Positions 15,566 to 23,270 of a DNA stretch of 31,852 bases are shown in pieces. Source of the DNA: an uncultured Deferribacteraceae bacterium. Lineage in GTDB: Bacteria > Chrysiogenota > Deferribacteres > CAMZNJ01. The stretch's first letter is position 1. Each line of letters opens with the position of its first letter. Both the position numbers and the translations under genes were made by a program. Where the stretch lies: NCBI GenBank assembly GCA_947313855.1, contig CAMZNS010000013.1, positions 1-31,852 of the forward strand, written 5' to 3'. The notes below the pieces were generated by a model. The model was given only the letters and a program-made list of their open reading frames with translations. It did not search any database and was not told the origin of the DNA.

Positions 15566-15740
15566 GGCTAACGCTGGCATGGCTAACGCTGGCATGGCTA
15601 ACGCTGACGTGGCTAACGCTGGCATGGCTAACGCTGACGTGGCTAACGCTGACGTGGCTAACGCTGGCATGGCTAACGCTGACGTGGCTAACGCTGACGT
15701 GGCTAACGCTGGCATGGCTAACGCTGACGTGGCTAACGCT
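15566..15740. repeat. 15-bp tandem array with two alternating unit types
   Basis: Eleven full units and one partial unit of 15 bp, all beginning GGCTAACGCT. The last five bases are either GGCAT (type A) or GACGT (type B). The order is A A B A B B A B B A B, then a broken copy ending CAGAG. Unit length is a multiple of three and lacks stops in several frames, which makes false open frames on both strands. The array lies 51 bp upstream of the small membrane protein gene. Confidence 0.97.
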
Positions 15741-15877
15741 CAGAGGGTGATTATCATGATTAGACCACAAAGTGCTTGCAACAGTGTACTCAATTCCTAA
15801 CACTGTAACATAATTTTTCAGCAAAAGCAATAGTATAAATAACACCACTATTGGGGGGCGGGGAAAGAGGTAGTGGG
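15741..15877. other. Unique spacer between two arrays
   Basis: About 137 bp without a gene. It contains an inverted repeat, ACAGTGT (15781-15787) with ACACTGT (15800-15806), and a run of six G near 15853-15858. It may hold the promoter of the small membrane protein, since the arrays separate that gene from the upstream operon, but I find no convincing -35/-10 pair. Confidence 0.4.
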
Positions 15878-16020
15878 GGCACACGCCTAGGGATGGCACG
15901 CCTAGGTATGGCACGACGAAGAGGGGGCACGCGTAGGGATGGCACGCGTAGGGATGGCACGACGAAGAGGGGGCACGCGTAGGTATGGCACGCCTAGGTA
16001 TGGGACGACGAAGAGGGGGG
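15878..16020. repeat. 46-bp higher-order tandem array at the DHH gene 3' end
   Basis: Three copies of a 46-bp higher-order unit, each made of two GGCACGC(C/G)TAGG(G/T)AT modules followed by one GGCACGACGAAGAGG module. Module starts fall at about 15879, 15925 and 15971. The stop codon of the DHH phosphoesterase (15994-15996) is within a GGCACGCCTAGGTAT module, and the last seven codons of the gene are in the final module. Confidence 0.95.
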
Positions 16021-16998
16021 ACGATGGGTCTGAAAGAACTCCACAAGACGCCTCTTCAGAAGCTCATAAACAGCAACATTGTCGAGGGTTTCAGTGTGAC
16101 CAATCCGTCCGCCAGCAGTTTTTTTGTAACCGCCACCAGTACCGTTGCCCAGTGCGAGGAAACCGGCGATTTCGCTAGCATGAGCCCACTCAGGCTTGTA
16201 ACGTAGTGAAAAATATGTAAACTCATCCAACGAACCGACGGCGATAACACCATCGAGTGCCCTGTTGGATATGAGGAAATCGCTCGTTTCACCTGTAATA
16301 TCTAAACTTTCGATGGAGCCTAGGTTCGACATTAAAAACTTGGTTTCGTGAACAAGTTCGGAGTTGATGTAGGCGTTACAAACTGTTTCGTAGTAGAGGG
16401 GTGTTCGGTTAACACTCTCGATGTGGGATAGTTTTTCGAAGGAGGTGTACTGAGCGAGGTATTTGAGTTGCATCTCGTCAAACTTCCTGATTTTGCGGGC
16501 AGTGCCCATGGTATCTGTCTTAACACCGTAAAACAGGGCGGTGCCTGTGGCTTCATTGAGTGGGAAGCGGAGCTCTTGGCAGTAGGAGGCGATAATGCTG
16601 GAGGCACTACCGGAGTTGCGAATATCGCAGAATGGTACGGCGAAGGACTCATTGCGTAACGAGTGGTGGTCGATGATGCCGATGACCTCCATGTTAGTGG
16701 GGATGTAGATATTTCCTGAGGTTGGTTGGGTGTCGATCATGATGAGGTACTGGTATTTGTCCACGTCTATTGTGTTGATGTCGACGGGGTGGATATTGCA
16801 TTCGCCCATCATGTTGAGGTTTTCGGCACGGCTAATGTAGCCATTGTAGGTGTGTGTAATATTTTTGTCAGGGTAGTGTTGTTTTGCGATATTTGTGAGT
16901 GTGTGGCAGGATGCTAGGGCGTCTGGGTCGGGGTAGTCGTGTCCAGTGATGATGATGTTGTCGTACTGTTCAATAGTTTTAAGGAGTTTTTGTATCAT
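15994..16998 (-). CDS. DHH-family phosphoesterase (NrnA/RecJ-like)
   Basis: Metal-dependent phosphoesterase of 334 aa from the family that includes NrnA oligoribonuclease and cyclic dinucleotide-related hydrolases. Motifs in order: GHDYPDPDALAS (19-30), the MIDTQP aspartate, GIIDHHS and RNSGSASSI in the DHH domain, then GVKTDTMG. The DHHA1 domain ends in GTGGGYKKTAGGRIGH. The usual glycine-rich motif there is GGGH; this protein has GGGY, so the RNA-contacting histidine is replaced. Residues PPSSSSHT at the C-terminus are encoded by the tandem array. It lies 45 bp after the preceding operon gene. Function is likely degradation of short RNA or a nucleotide phosphate, but the altered motif leaves the substrate open. 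Confidence 0.88.
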   Translation of the reverse strand: MIQKLLKTIEQYDNIIITGHDYPDPDALASCHTLTNIAKQHYPDKNITHTYNGYISRAENLNMMGECNIHPVDINTIDVDKYQYLIMIDTQPTSGNIYIPTNMEVIGIIDHHSLRNESFAVPFCDIRNSGSASSIIASYCQELRFPLNEATGTALFYGVKTDTMGTARKIRKFDEMQLKYLAQYTSFEKLSHIESVNRTPLYYETVCNAYINSELVHETKFLMSNLGSIESLDITGETSDFLISNRALDGVIAVGSLDEFTYFSLRYKPEWAHASEIAGFLALGNGTGGGYKKTAGGRIGHTETLDNVAVYELLKRRLVEFFQTHRPPSSSSHT

Positions 16999-17043
16999 TA
17001 TATTTTGCTACCCTCTAGAGTATTTGCGTGGGTGTGTGGTTGT

Positions 17044-18351
17044 TTAGAAGATGAGTCGGATGTATGTTGGGGTGCGTCTCATCTCTACATTGTACGGTTT
17101 GGTTTCAGGTTTGGTTTGGGCGTTGTTTTGTGGGATATTCTGATTAAGGGTATCGTCTGTTAGCTTGTTGTTGGTAAGGGTGTCTGGGTTGTTGTTTGGT
17201 AGTTGAGTTGTGTCTGTTTGTTGAGGTTGGTTTTGGGACACGGTCATGGGTGTGTTTTTGATATATTTTGTGATCTGTGTGCTAAGGTATTTGATGTCGA
17301 AAGTGCTGTCGATGGTGTAGGTGATGTTTGTGGTGGATAGTGATTGTAGTGATGATCCGGAGATGTAGCGTCTGTTGGCGAGGTGTTTGAGTAGGTTATT
17401 GATGTAGACCATGTCTTTCATATTTTCGATGATTAGTTGGAACGATTGTTGGTTGGTGTTGGAGTAGTGGTTTAGGGCGATGGTTTCGCCTAGGGAGCTG
17501 ATGATTTGTGGTAGTTGATCGTTGATGCATGTGTTGAGGGAGTCTGTTTCGGAGATGTTTGTTTGTGGTTGGTATCTTTCTGGTGAGCCTATTTTGTATG
17601 CGGCTGATGTTGTTGTTGTGATGTTGCATACTAGTGTTTCGTCGTTGTAGTCGAGGCTGATGGATGTGTAGATGAGTCGGTTGATATTGTTGTCGTTGCT
17701 GTATGTGTTGTAGGCTTGGTTGTACCCTTCGTTGTTTATGAGGTCGACGCTGTTGTTTATGGTATCTTGTTTGTTGGCGGAGTAGTATTGTGTATTTTTG
17801 AGTTTGGCGTTGAGTAGTTGTCCGACCCCTTGGTAGATGGATGTTGTTTCCCTGTTGCCGTTGATGTAGAGGTCGTACCATAGTGTTGAGTTTGTTTTTG
17901 CTAGTCCGATGATATTGTTCCACTGCATGAGTGCTTCGTCGTCGAGGTAGACGTGGGTGACGTAGGAGACTCTGTTGTTGGTTGTGGAGATTGTGCGGTT
18001 GATGATGCTGTATGAGTTGATGAAGATGGTAAAGTCTTTGGTAATTTCTGTTGGTTGGTCGATGTATGGTTTTGAGTTGAAGAATTTTTGGACAGAGTCG
18101 AATAGTGCTCTTTGTAGTGCTCTGTTGTTGGCGGTGTAGAGGTTGCCGCCGGATATTGGTGCTGAGCCGTATGATGTTATTTGCACCTCCCCTTGTGCTG
18201 TGATTGGCGTTAGGGTGAGGGGTATTAGTATTAGGGATAGGAGCACGAGGGTGTGTTTCGTTAGAGGTAGTATTTTTGCTGCCATATTTGGTGCTTTTGG
18301 TGTCATATTTGCTGCCATATTTGGTGACAATGCAGGGGGGTAACTCTTCAT
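17044..18351 (-). CDS. Exported hypothetical protein, N/T/Q-rich
   Basis: A 435-aa protein I do not recognise. A hydrophobic signal (about 33-49) follows an unusually long 32-residue N-terminal stretch that contains PNMAA twice (10-14 and 21-25), reflecting a duplicated DNA segment. The ATG at 18351 has GGAG 11 bases upstream; the later in-frame ATGs have no ribosome-binding site, so I keep the long form. After cleavage the protein begins EVQITSYGSAPISGGNLYTANNRA, a pattern seen at the start of exported envelope proteins that carry a helical A-R-A-L segment. The last 60 residues are low-complexity (N, T, Q, P). Coding-strand composition is very rich in A and C. It lies between lptD and the DHH gene, so an envelope role is likely. 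Confidence 0.75.
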   Translation of the reverse strand: MKSYPPALSPNMAANMTPKAPNMAAKILPLTKHTLVLLSLILIPLTLTPITAQGEVQITSYGSAPISGGNLYTANNRALQRALFDSVQKFFNSKPYIDQPTEITKDFTIFINSYSIINRTISTTNNRVSYVTHVYLDDEALMQWNNIIGLAKTNSTLWYDLYINGNRETTSIYQGVGQLLNAKLKNTQYYSANKQDTINNSVDLINNEGYNQAYNTYSNDNNINRLIYTSISLDYNDETLVCNITTTTSAAYKIGSPERYQPQTNISETDSLNTCINDQLPQIISSLGETIALNHYSNTNQQSFQLIIENMKDMVYINNLLKHLANRRYISGSSLQSLSTTNITYTIDSTFDIKYLSTQITKYIKNTPMTVSQNQPQQTDTTQLPNNNPDTLTNNKLTDDTLNQNIPQNNAQTKPETKPYNVEMRRTPTYIRLIF

Positions 18352-18414
18352 AAGAATAAAAACTCCGTGGTTGAGAGTATATACCTATTCGACCAAATTA
18401 ACAAGAGGAACTTG

Positions 18415-20649
18415 CTATTTTATTACTCGAATGATAGGTGCTTCAATGGGGTCGAAGCCGAGTAGTCCTAGACTTACGCTAAATGTTTGCTGTTCGAATG
18501 GTCCGAGTGTGGTGGCTGCTTTTTCGAAGGCGTAGGTGCCCTCAATGTACCAACAGGGGCGTATGATGCGTACGCTGGCTTCGCGACCGGTGTTGACTAG
18601 TCTGCTACCTTGGGTAGAGAGTAGTGCGGGGGCGATATTGGCGAAGAGGTGTTTGTATGAGACTTGAATGGATGGGAGCATAATCCCCCCGTATAGGTTG
18701 ATGTTGGTGTTGTATCGCCTGAGGTTAAACGCTGATGTGAGGTTGTCGTTTTTGATGTCGCGATAGGAGTACTCAATACCTGTTTGGAGGTTGTTAAATG
18801 TGAGTGTGGCGTTGTCTACAAAGGAGTATTGTCCGTCGAGTTCGGTGGGGGAGTGGATATTCATGCTGGCGTAGTTGACGAATAGGTTGCTGTAGGAGTA
18901 TTTCGAGATTAAGTCGATATTATTAAAGGATGCCTTAGTGATATCGTATGTGGGTTGAATGGTGTTTGTTAGGTTGTGTTTGTTTAGTCTTAATCGGGAG
19001 GCACCGCGATATGTGAAGGAGTTTTCGGGGGAGATTCTGTCTTCGGTAATGAAGTTTGGTTGTCCGACGGTGGAGTGGTTTTGCACAAACTTGTATGTGA
19101 GTTTGTTGGTTAAGGTGTGATGAATATTCATCTCTGTGAAGGAGGTGCTGAGGTCGTAAAAGCTGTACGGTAGGTTGATGGCGGCAATATTTCGTTTGGT
19201 GTCATCGATTTGGACTTTTTTAGAGAGAATTTCGCCGATGGAAAAGATCTGTTCGCGATCAAACCATGTGGTACTGTAGAGGCTCAGCTGTGGGGTGATG
19301 TAGCCGAGGTAGAAGGGGGTAACTTTGTAGACGCTAAGGTTGACTTGGTAGCGGGAGTAGTTGTCGTATGTGAACTCGATATCCTCGAGGTTTTCCAAGG
19401 TTGTTACCCGTGTTGCATCGGCTGTGTATGTGATGGATACAATATCTTGGATGTGTATGTTTTTGCTAATCTCTACACCCGGTATCTGCTCGATGGTGGT
19501 ACGTTTTGTAACGCGACTGCTGAAGGTTGTTTCCCTGTCGTAGTAAGCAAAAATATCGGCATAAGGGGTGGGTATCCCCGCTAGGGCTTGGAGGTAGTAG
19601 GAGCCTTCACGGGCTGTGGATGCTTTGGGGGTAAACAGGAAAAACTCGTTGTAGACGTTCCAAAAGTCGATATCGCTAGCATAGTCTGAACGTATGCGGA
19701 ACTCGACAATACCCACGTCAAAGTTGGTTTGGGAGGCGAAATGCCACCTATTCTCCAAGTTGTAAAAGGCAACACGGTCTCTACTGTAATCAAACTCGAG
19801 ATTGATACCCTCATTATCGGATATGGCGTAACGTCCTTGGATACCATAAAGGGCTGTGGCGTTGGTGTAGAGAGTGGTGTAGGCGGTAATATCTTTATCA
19901 GCACTAATATTCCAGAAAAAAGCAGGAGCGATGGCAAAGCCGTTGGTGTTGGATGTAGCATACTTGGGGGGCAAGAAGCCTGTAGTACGCTCCTCACGAA
20001 GGGGTATCTTGAAGTACGGAAGATAAAAAACAGGGGCAGACTTGACGTAGAACAAAACATTTCGACCCGACAGATCCCTATTGCGACGCAGTGTGGCATC
20101 CTTAAACGCTATGGACCAGTCGGGATTCGTAACAGAACAGGTAGTGTAAACAACACCGGTGGCTGAATAAATATTCTTACCGATACTCTCTAAGGAGCAG
20201 GCACTAATATTGTAGTACGGCTCGATGAAGAGGGTTGTGTTGTTGAAAATGGCGGATTGGTCGACAGTGTTGAAGGTGATGCGACTAGAGTTGACCTGAT
20301 TGCCATTAAAAATACCGTGGATGTTGCCATCAAGGGTAATTTGTGAATCGGAAAAATTCCACGAACCGCTATCGGAAGTAACATGGGTGTCGAGGTAGTC
20401 CAGGGCTAGGTTGCCGGTGGCATTGATGCCGGTGCTTGTGATAACGATTGTGTCGGAGGACAAGGAGGATGTGCCGTCCGTATTAGTATTGGTATTCGTA
20501 TTAGTATTGGGGGCACCGATGGCGTGCCCAACAGGGTGGACAAGCAGGAGAAATACCGCAGTGGCACTAGTGACGAGCAATATGCTAGGCATGGCGTAGG
20601 GTAGACGTAAGGGTAGACGTAAGGGTATGGATGCAAGCCTTATGGTCAT
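18415..20649 (-). CDS. lptD: LPS-assembly outer-membrane protein LptD
   Basis: Outer-membrane beta-barrel that inserts lipopolysaccharide into the outer leaflet, working with LptE and the LptA bridge. After a signal peptide (hydrophobic MPSILLVTSATAVFLLLV) comes a jellyroll OstA-type domain (about 60-190), then the family signature of a TTCSVTNPDW turn, APVFYLPYFKIPLREERTTG and a long barrel, ending with RPCWYIEGTY and a terminal strand. With this start there are only three cysteines: 151, 171 and 699. The ATG at 20649 gives 744 aa; a TTG at 20709 in the same frame would add 20 residues, and neither has a good ribosome-binding site. A short NTNTNTNTNT tract follows the signal peptide. It is third from the lipoproteins in the operon. 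Confidence 0.93.
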   Translation of the reverse strand: MTIRLASIPLRLPLRLPYAMPSILLVTSATAVFLLLVHPVGHAIGAPNTNTNTNTNTDGTSSLSSDTIVITSTGINATGNLALDYLDTHVTSDSGSWNFSDSQITLDGNIHGIFNGNQVNSSRITFNTVDQSAIFNNTTLFIEPYYNISACSLESIGKNIYSATGVVYTTCSVTNPDWSIAFKDATLRRNRDLSGRNVLFYVKSAPVFYLPYFKIPLREERTTGFLPPKYATSNTNGFAIAPAFFWNISADKDITAYTTLYTNATALYGIQGRYAISDNEGINLEFDYSRDRVAFYNLENRWHFASQTNFDVGIVEFRIRSDYASDIDFWNVYNEFFLFTPKASTAREGSYYLQALAGIPTPYADIFAYYDRETTFSSRVTKRTTIEQIPGVEISKNIHIQDIVSITYTADATRVTTLENLEDIEFTYDNYSRYQVNLSVYKVTPFYLGYITPQLSLYSTTWFDREQIFSIGEILSKKVQIDDTKRNIAAINLPYSFYDLSTSFTEMNIHHTLTNKLTYKFVQNHSTVGQPNFITEDRISPENSFTYRGASRLRLNKHNLTNTIQPTYDITKASFNNIDLISKYSYSNLFVNYASMNIHSPTELDGQYSFVDNATLTFNNLQTGIEYSYRDIKNDNLTSAFNLRRYNTNINLYGGIMLPSIQVSYKHLFANIAPALLSTQGSRLVNTGREASVRIIRPCWYIEGTYAFEKAATTLGPFEQQTFSVSLGLLGFDPIEAPIIRVIK

Positions 20650-20719
20650 GAAAAAATATGTTCGGGCATATTCCTTGAAAGTAAAAATCTGCAGTCTCTC
20701 CCTGTTCAAAAACTTGGGG

Positions 20720-21607
20720 CTAAAGTGTGTTAATGGGTGCCTGAGGCTGATCTTGGTGCTTAAATATGTACAAAAAGTCTGATAAAGTTAACTGCTCTGC
20801 TCGGACGCTAGAACTCAAATCAAGGGACTGAAGGATTGACGTGAGCTGCTCCCCGCTAATCGTGGTGTTTTTGAGGTTGTTGCGTAACGTTTTACGTTTT
20901 TGCGTAAAGCTTGTTCGTACCAACCGAAAAAAACTGTCTTCATGGTCAGGAGGCAGAGGGAGAGCGGGTTTGCGTTCGAAGACAAGCACGGTGGAGAGAA
21001 CATTTGCCCGAGGCCAAAATTGGCTACCAGAAACGTCAACAACCTTGCGAACATCGTAGTAATATCGCGTGAATACGGACAATGATGAGTAGTTCTTGTT
21101 GTTTGGTGTGGCTGTGAGTCGCTGAGCAACCTCCTTCTGAAACATGAGCACAGCACTTTGAAACAGATGACCATATTGCGACGTAAGGCGGGTGAATATT
21201 TTGGTGGAGATATTGTAGGGCAGGTTGCTGACTAGGCAGGGCAGATTACTGTTGCGGTCGTCGGTGGTGTTTGCGGGGAAAGATTGCAACACAGGGGTAA
21301 AGTCCACCTCGAGGGCGTCGCCATGGAGCAGGGTTAGGTGTGGTGATATTGCACCGAGGTGTTGCTCCAAAAACCCCATGGCTTGGGGGTCTATCTCCAC
21401 GGCAACAACATGGGCATTGTGTTGCAGTAGTGCCATAGTTAACACCCCACACCCCGGACCTATCTCCACAATATTTCTTGTGTAAGATGTGGCTGTGGTC
21501 GCTATCTTATCTATCACAAACTGATTGATAAGAAAGTGTTGCCCCAGTGATTTGCGAGTTTTGGCAAATTCTATTTTGTATTGTTGCACAAGGTTCATTT
21601 TAGTCAT
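20720..21607 (-). CDS. rsmA: 16S rRNA dimethyladenosine transferase
   Basis: KsgA/RsmA enzyme that dimethylates two adenosines in the 3'-terminal helix 45 of 16S rRNA during late 30S assembly. The protein has KSLGQHFLIN (19-28), the S-adenosylmethionine loop EIGPGCGVLT (48-57), the acidic E71 ending the next strand, GDALE near 96-100, and the catalytic SNLPYN (127-132). The C-terminal helical domain carries FTQKRKTLRNNLK. The length of 295 aa is normal for the family. The start ATG at 21607 has no strong ribosome-binding site; another in-frame ATG is three codons later. In the operon it lies between a lipoprotein gene and lptD, a common pairing of rRNA and envelope genes. Confidence 0.96.
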   Translation of the reverse strand: MTKMNLVQQYKIEFAKTRKSLGQHFLINQFVIDKIATTATSYTRNIVEIGPGCGVLTMALLQHNAHVVAVEIDPQAMGFLEQHLGAISPHLTLLHGDALEVDFTPVLQSFPANTTDDRNSNLPCLVSNLPYNISTKIFTRLTSQYGHLFQSAVLMFQKEVAQRLTATPNNKNYSSLSVFTRYYYDVRKVVDVSGSQFWPRANVLSTVLVFERKPALPLPPDHEDSFFRLVRTSFTQKRKTLRNNLKNTTISGEQLTSILQSLDLSSSVRAEQLTLSDFLYIFKHQDQPQAPINTL

Positions 21608-21684
21608 TATGTGAGAGGCGTTCCTTTGCAGTAGTTATTTGTCGTGCATCGTGTTCTGGGCAACTGTTTGGCATAATCACCGAT

Positions 21685-22293
21685 CTATTTCTCTATCTTG
21701 AGACGCCCGTAGTAGGATTGTCCGTAAGATTTCAGCAGGTTGTTTATTATGGAGTTGTAGTAGGGTGCTGGTTGTCCAATGTTGTAGGTTGCCGATCCTG
21801 ACCACACGAGGTCGTTGGATGGTATGGCACGCACTTTGATATACATGGTACGAGATTTTACGGATTGCGATGTTTGTGATTGTTCGCGGGAGCTAGTAAT
21901 GGGTACGGCAAGGCTAAAGCTGTCGCCGAGGGGCACACTGAAGGCTACCCCTGATCCTGTGCCCGACGTATCGGTGATAGTTGCGAGGTTTTCTTTGAGC
22001 TCAACATGTAGTGTGTATTTGGCGTTATTGCGGGATTCGACAACGTTGAACCCTTGGCGGTACAGCTGATTCTTAACACGAATTTCGAGTCGTTGCCCTT
22101 CGGTGGTGGCGGTGGAGTTGTGGGTGATGAAGATGGGGTCGGTGGTCATGAGTGAGTATCTGGAGTTGTCTACACTTTCGAATACAGCTTTGGTGCATGA
22201 GGATATGCTAACAGAGAGTAGTGCAAGGGCTATGAGGGGGAGCAGGGTGGCTCTGAATCGGCTTATGGTTGGGTTTTTGTGAAATAGGCTCAT
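21685..22293 (-). CDS. Lipoprotein, related to its upstream neighbour
   Basis: A 202-aa lipoprotein with a classical signal ending in the lipobox SISSC (cysteine near residue 33). The mature part starts TKAVFESVDNSRYSLMTTDPIFI, continues with RVKNQLYRQGFNVVESRNNAKYTLHVEL and ends with LVWSGSATY and a helical GQSYYG tail. The QGFNVV / AKYTLHV and VWSGSA features match QGYNVV / SRYQIYV and VWEGSA in the gene at 22325, so the two are paralogs. The fold order resembles TraT/DUF4136-type lipoproteins, but this is a memory-based resemblance. Its position two genes before lptD in the same operon makes an outer-membrane role likely. Confidence 0.8.
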   Translation of the reverse strand: MSLFHKNPTISRFRATLLPLIALALLSVSISSCTKAVFESVDNSRYSLMTTDPIFITHNSTATTEGQRLEIRVKNQLYRQGFNVVESRNNAKYTLHVELKENLATITDTSGTGSGVAFSVPLGDSFSLAVPITSSREQSQTSQSVKSRTMYIKVRAIPSNDLVWSGSATYNIGQPAPYYNSIINNLLKSYGQSYYGRLKIEK

Positions 22294-22324
22294 ATTTTGG
22301 TCTCCATGCTATATTTTATTCGGC

Positions 22325-23095
22325 TTAAGGGGTATTACGTCTGGATGTGTTTCGTCGGAGTTCGCGTCCGTAGTCGCTGACCAGTTTGTTTAGTATTTTT
22401 GCATAGGTTTTTTGGTATTCGTCTCGCTGCACATTAGCTGATCCCTCCCATACGAGCACTTTCCTGTCTTGGAAGGCACTGTTGATTGGTATGTACGATT
22501 GCATGTAAATATATGTGTAGTTTGTGGGCTGTATGGAGCTTGTTTTGTAGGGTTTGCGAGGTGGTGTTCGTTTGTTGGGAGTCTCTTCGTAGGTTTCGAG
22601 GGAGAGCCCCCTTTGGATGCTAGAGGTAAACTGTTTGGCAGTAAAAATATTGACCACATTGACGTAGATCTGATAGCGGGAATCCATGGGGTTGTCCACA
22701 ACGTTGTACCCCTGCTCTTTGAATATGGACACTAGTGTTTTGTACTGTTCGTCGTTGAATGTTTTATTTTCGAACGAGCTAATGGGTGTGTTGATGAATA
22801 CGGGTGAGAATTGTGTTAGGTTGAGGGTGTTGTGTGTAATCTGTTTGTAGGGTGCGACGGAGGCACATGATGTTAGCAGAAAGAGTGCGGTAACGCCGGC
22901 GAAGAGTATCATGGGAACTATGCCATACATTTTTTTTAGAAACGATGGTTTTTGGAATCTCGCATATTGGGCGGAGTATTTTTCGCGAATTTTGAGTTGA
23001 TTTGGGTTCTCTTCAGTGGTTGTTCCCTTTGCGATTGTTTGCTCCTGTTCGGTGTTGCTGGTTTTGAGTTTGTTAGTTTCCGAGTTGTTTCCCAT
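22325..23095 (-). CDS. Lipoprotein with long N-terminal extension
   Basis: A 256-aa paralog of the adjacent lipoprotein. A lipobox, LLTSC, places the lipidated cysteine at residue 77, after the hydrophobic MILFAGVTALF. It is preceded by about 55 hydrophilic residues rich in E, K, T and N, which is unusual for a lipoprotein. The ATG at 23095 has AAAGGGA upstream, while the later ATGs (residues 56 and 62) have none, so the extension appears to be translated. The mature part has QGYNVVDNPMDSRYQIYV and VLVWEGSANVQRDEY, as in its neighbour. It is the first gene of the long minus-strand operon. Confidence 0.78.
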   Translation of the reverse strand: MGNNSETNKLKTSNTEQEQTIAKGTTTEENPNQLKIREKYSAQYARFQKPSFLKKMYGIVPMILFAGVTALFLLTSCASVAPYKQITHNTLNLTQFSPVFINTPISSFENKTFNDEQYKTLVSIFKEQGYNVVDNPMDSRYQIYVNVVNIFTAKQFTSSIQRGLSLETYEETPNKRTPPRKPYKTSSIQPTNYTYIYMQSYIPINSAFQDRKVLVWEGSANVQRDEYQKTYAKILNKLVSDYGRELRRNTSRRNTP

Positions 23096-23109
23096 AGTTT
23101 TAACTATCC

Positions 23110-23132
23110 CTTTGCAGATGTTGTTTGCAAAG
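23110..23132. promoter_or_regulatory. Inverted repeat in the lipoprotein operon leader
   Basis: CTTTGCA (23110-23116) and TGCAAAG (23126-23132) form a perfect 7-bp stem with a 9-base loop, ending 15 bases before the first lipoprotein ATG and overlapping its ribosome-binding site region. It could be a leader hairpin or a dimeric repressor site. Confidence 0.4.
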
Positions 23133-23233
23133 TAATACTCCTAAAAATACTAATCAATAAAAACAGGATACCCTATAAAGTGCACTCTTTTCAATACAAA
23201 CTTATATTAATTTACTTTGCTGGGATATTTCTA

Positions 23234-23263
23234 TTGACGAAAGGGCGGTATAACAGTTAAAAT
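23234..23263 (+). promoter_or_regulatory. Promoter of secreted-protein gene, near-leaderless
   Basis: TTGACG (23234-23239) with an 18-base spacer and TAAAAT (23258-23263). Transcription would begin at or next to the ATG at 23271. No ribosome-binding site is present. The -35 lies in TTGACGAAAGG, the same 11 bases that end both copies of the 76-bp repeat at 3252 and 3953. Confidence 0.55.
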
Positions 23264-23270
23264 TAAGAAT

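Noticed and set aside
15501-16046. A 181-codon minus-strand frame through two arrays
   Set aside because: Its sequence is VSVSHVSVSHA and PYACHPYAC repeats produced by 15-bp units; it overlaps the DHH gene 3' end in another frame.
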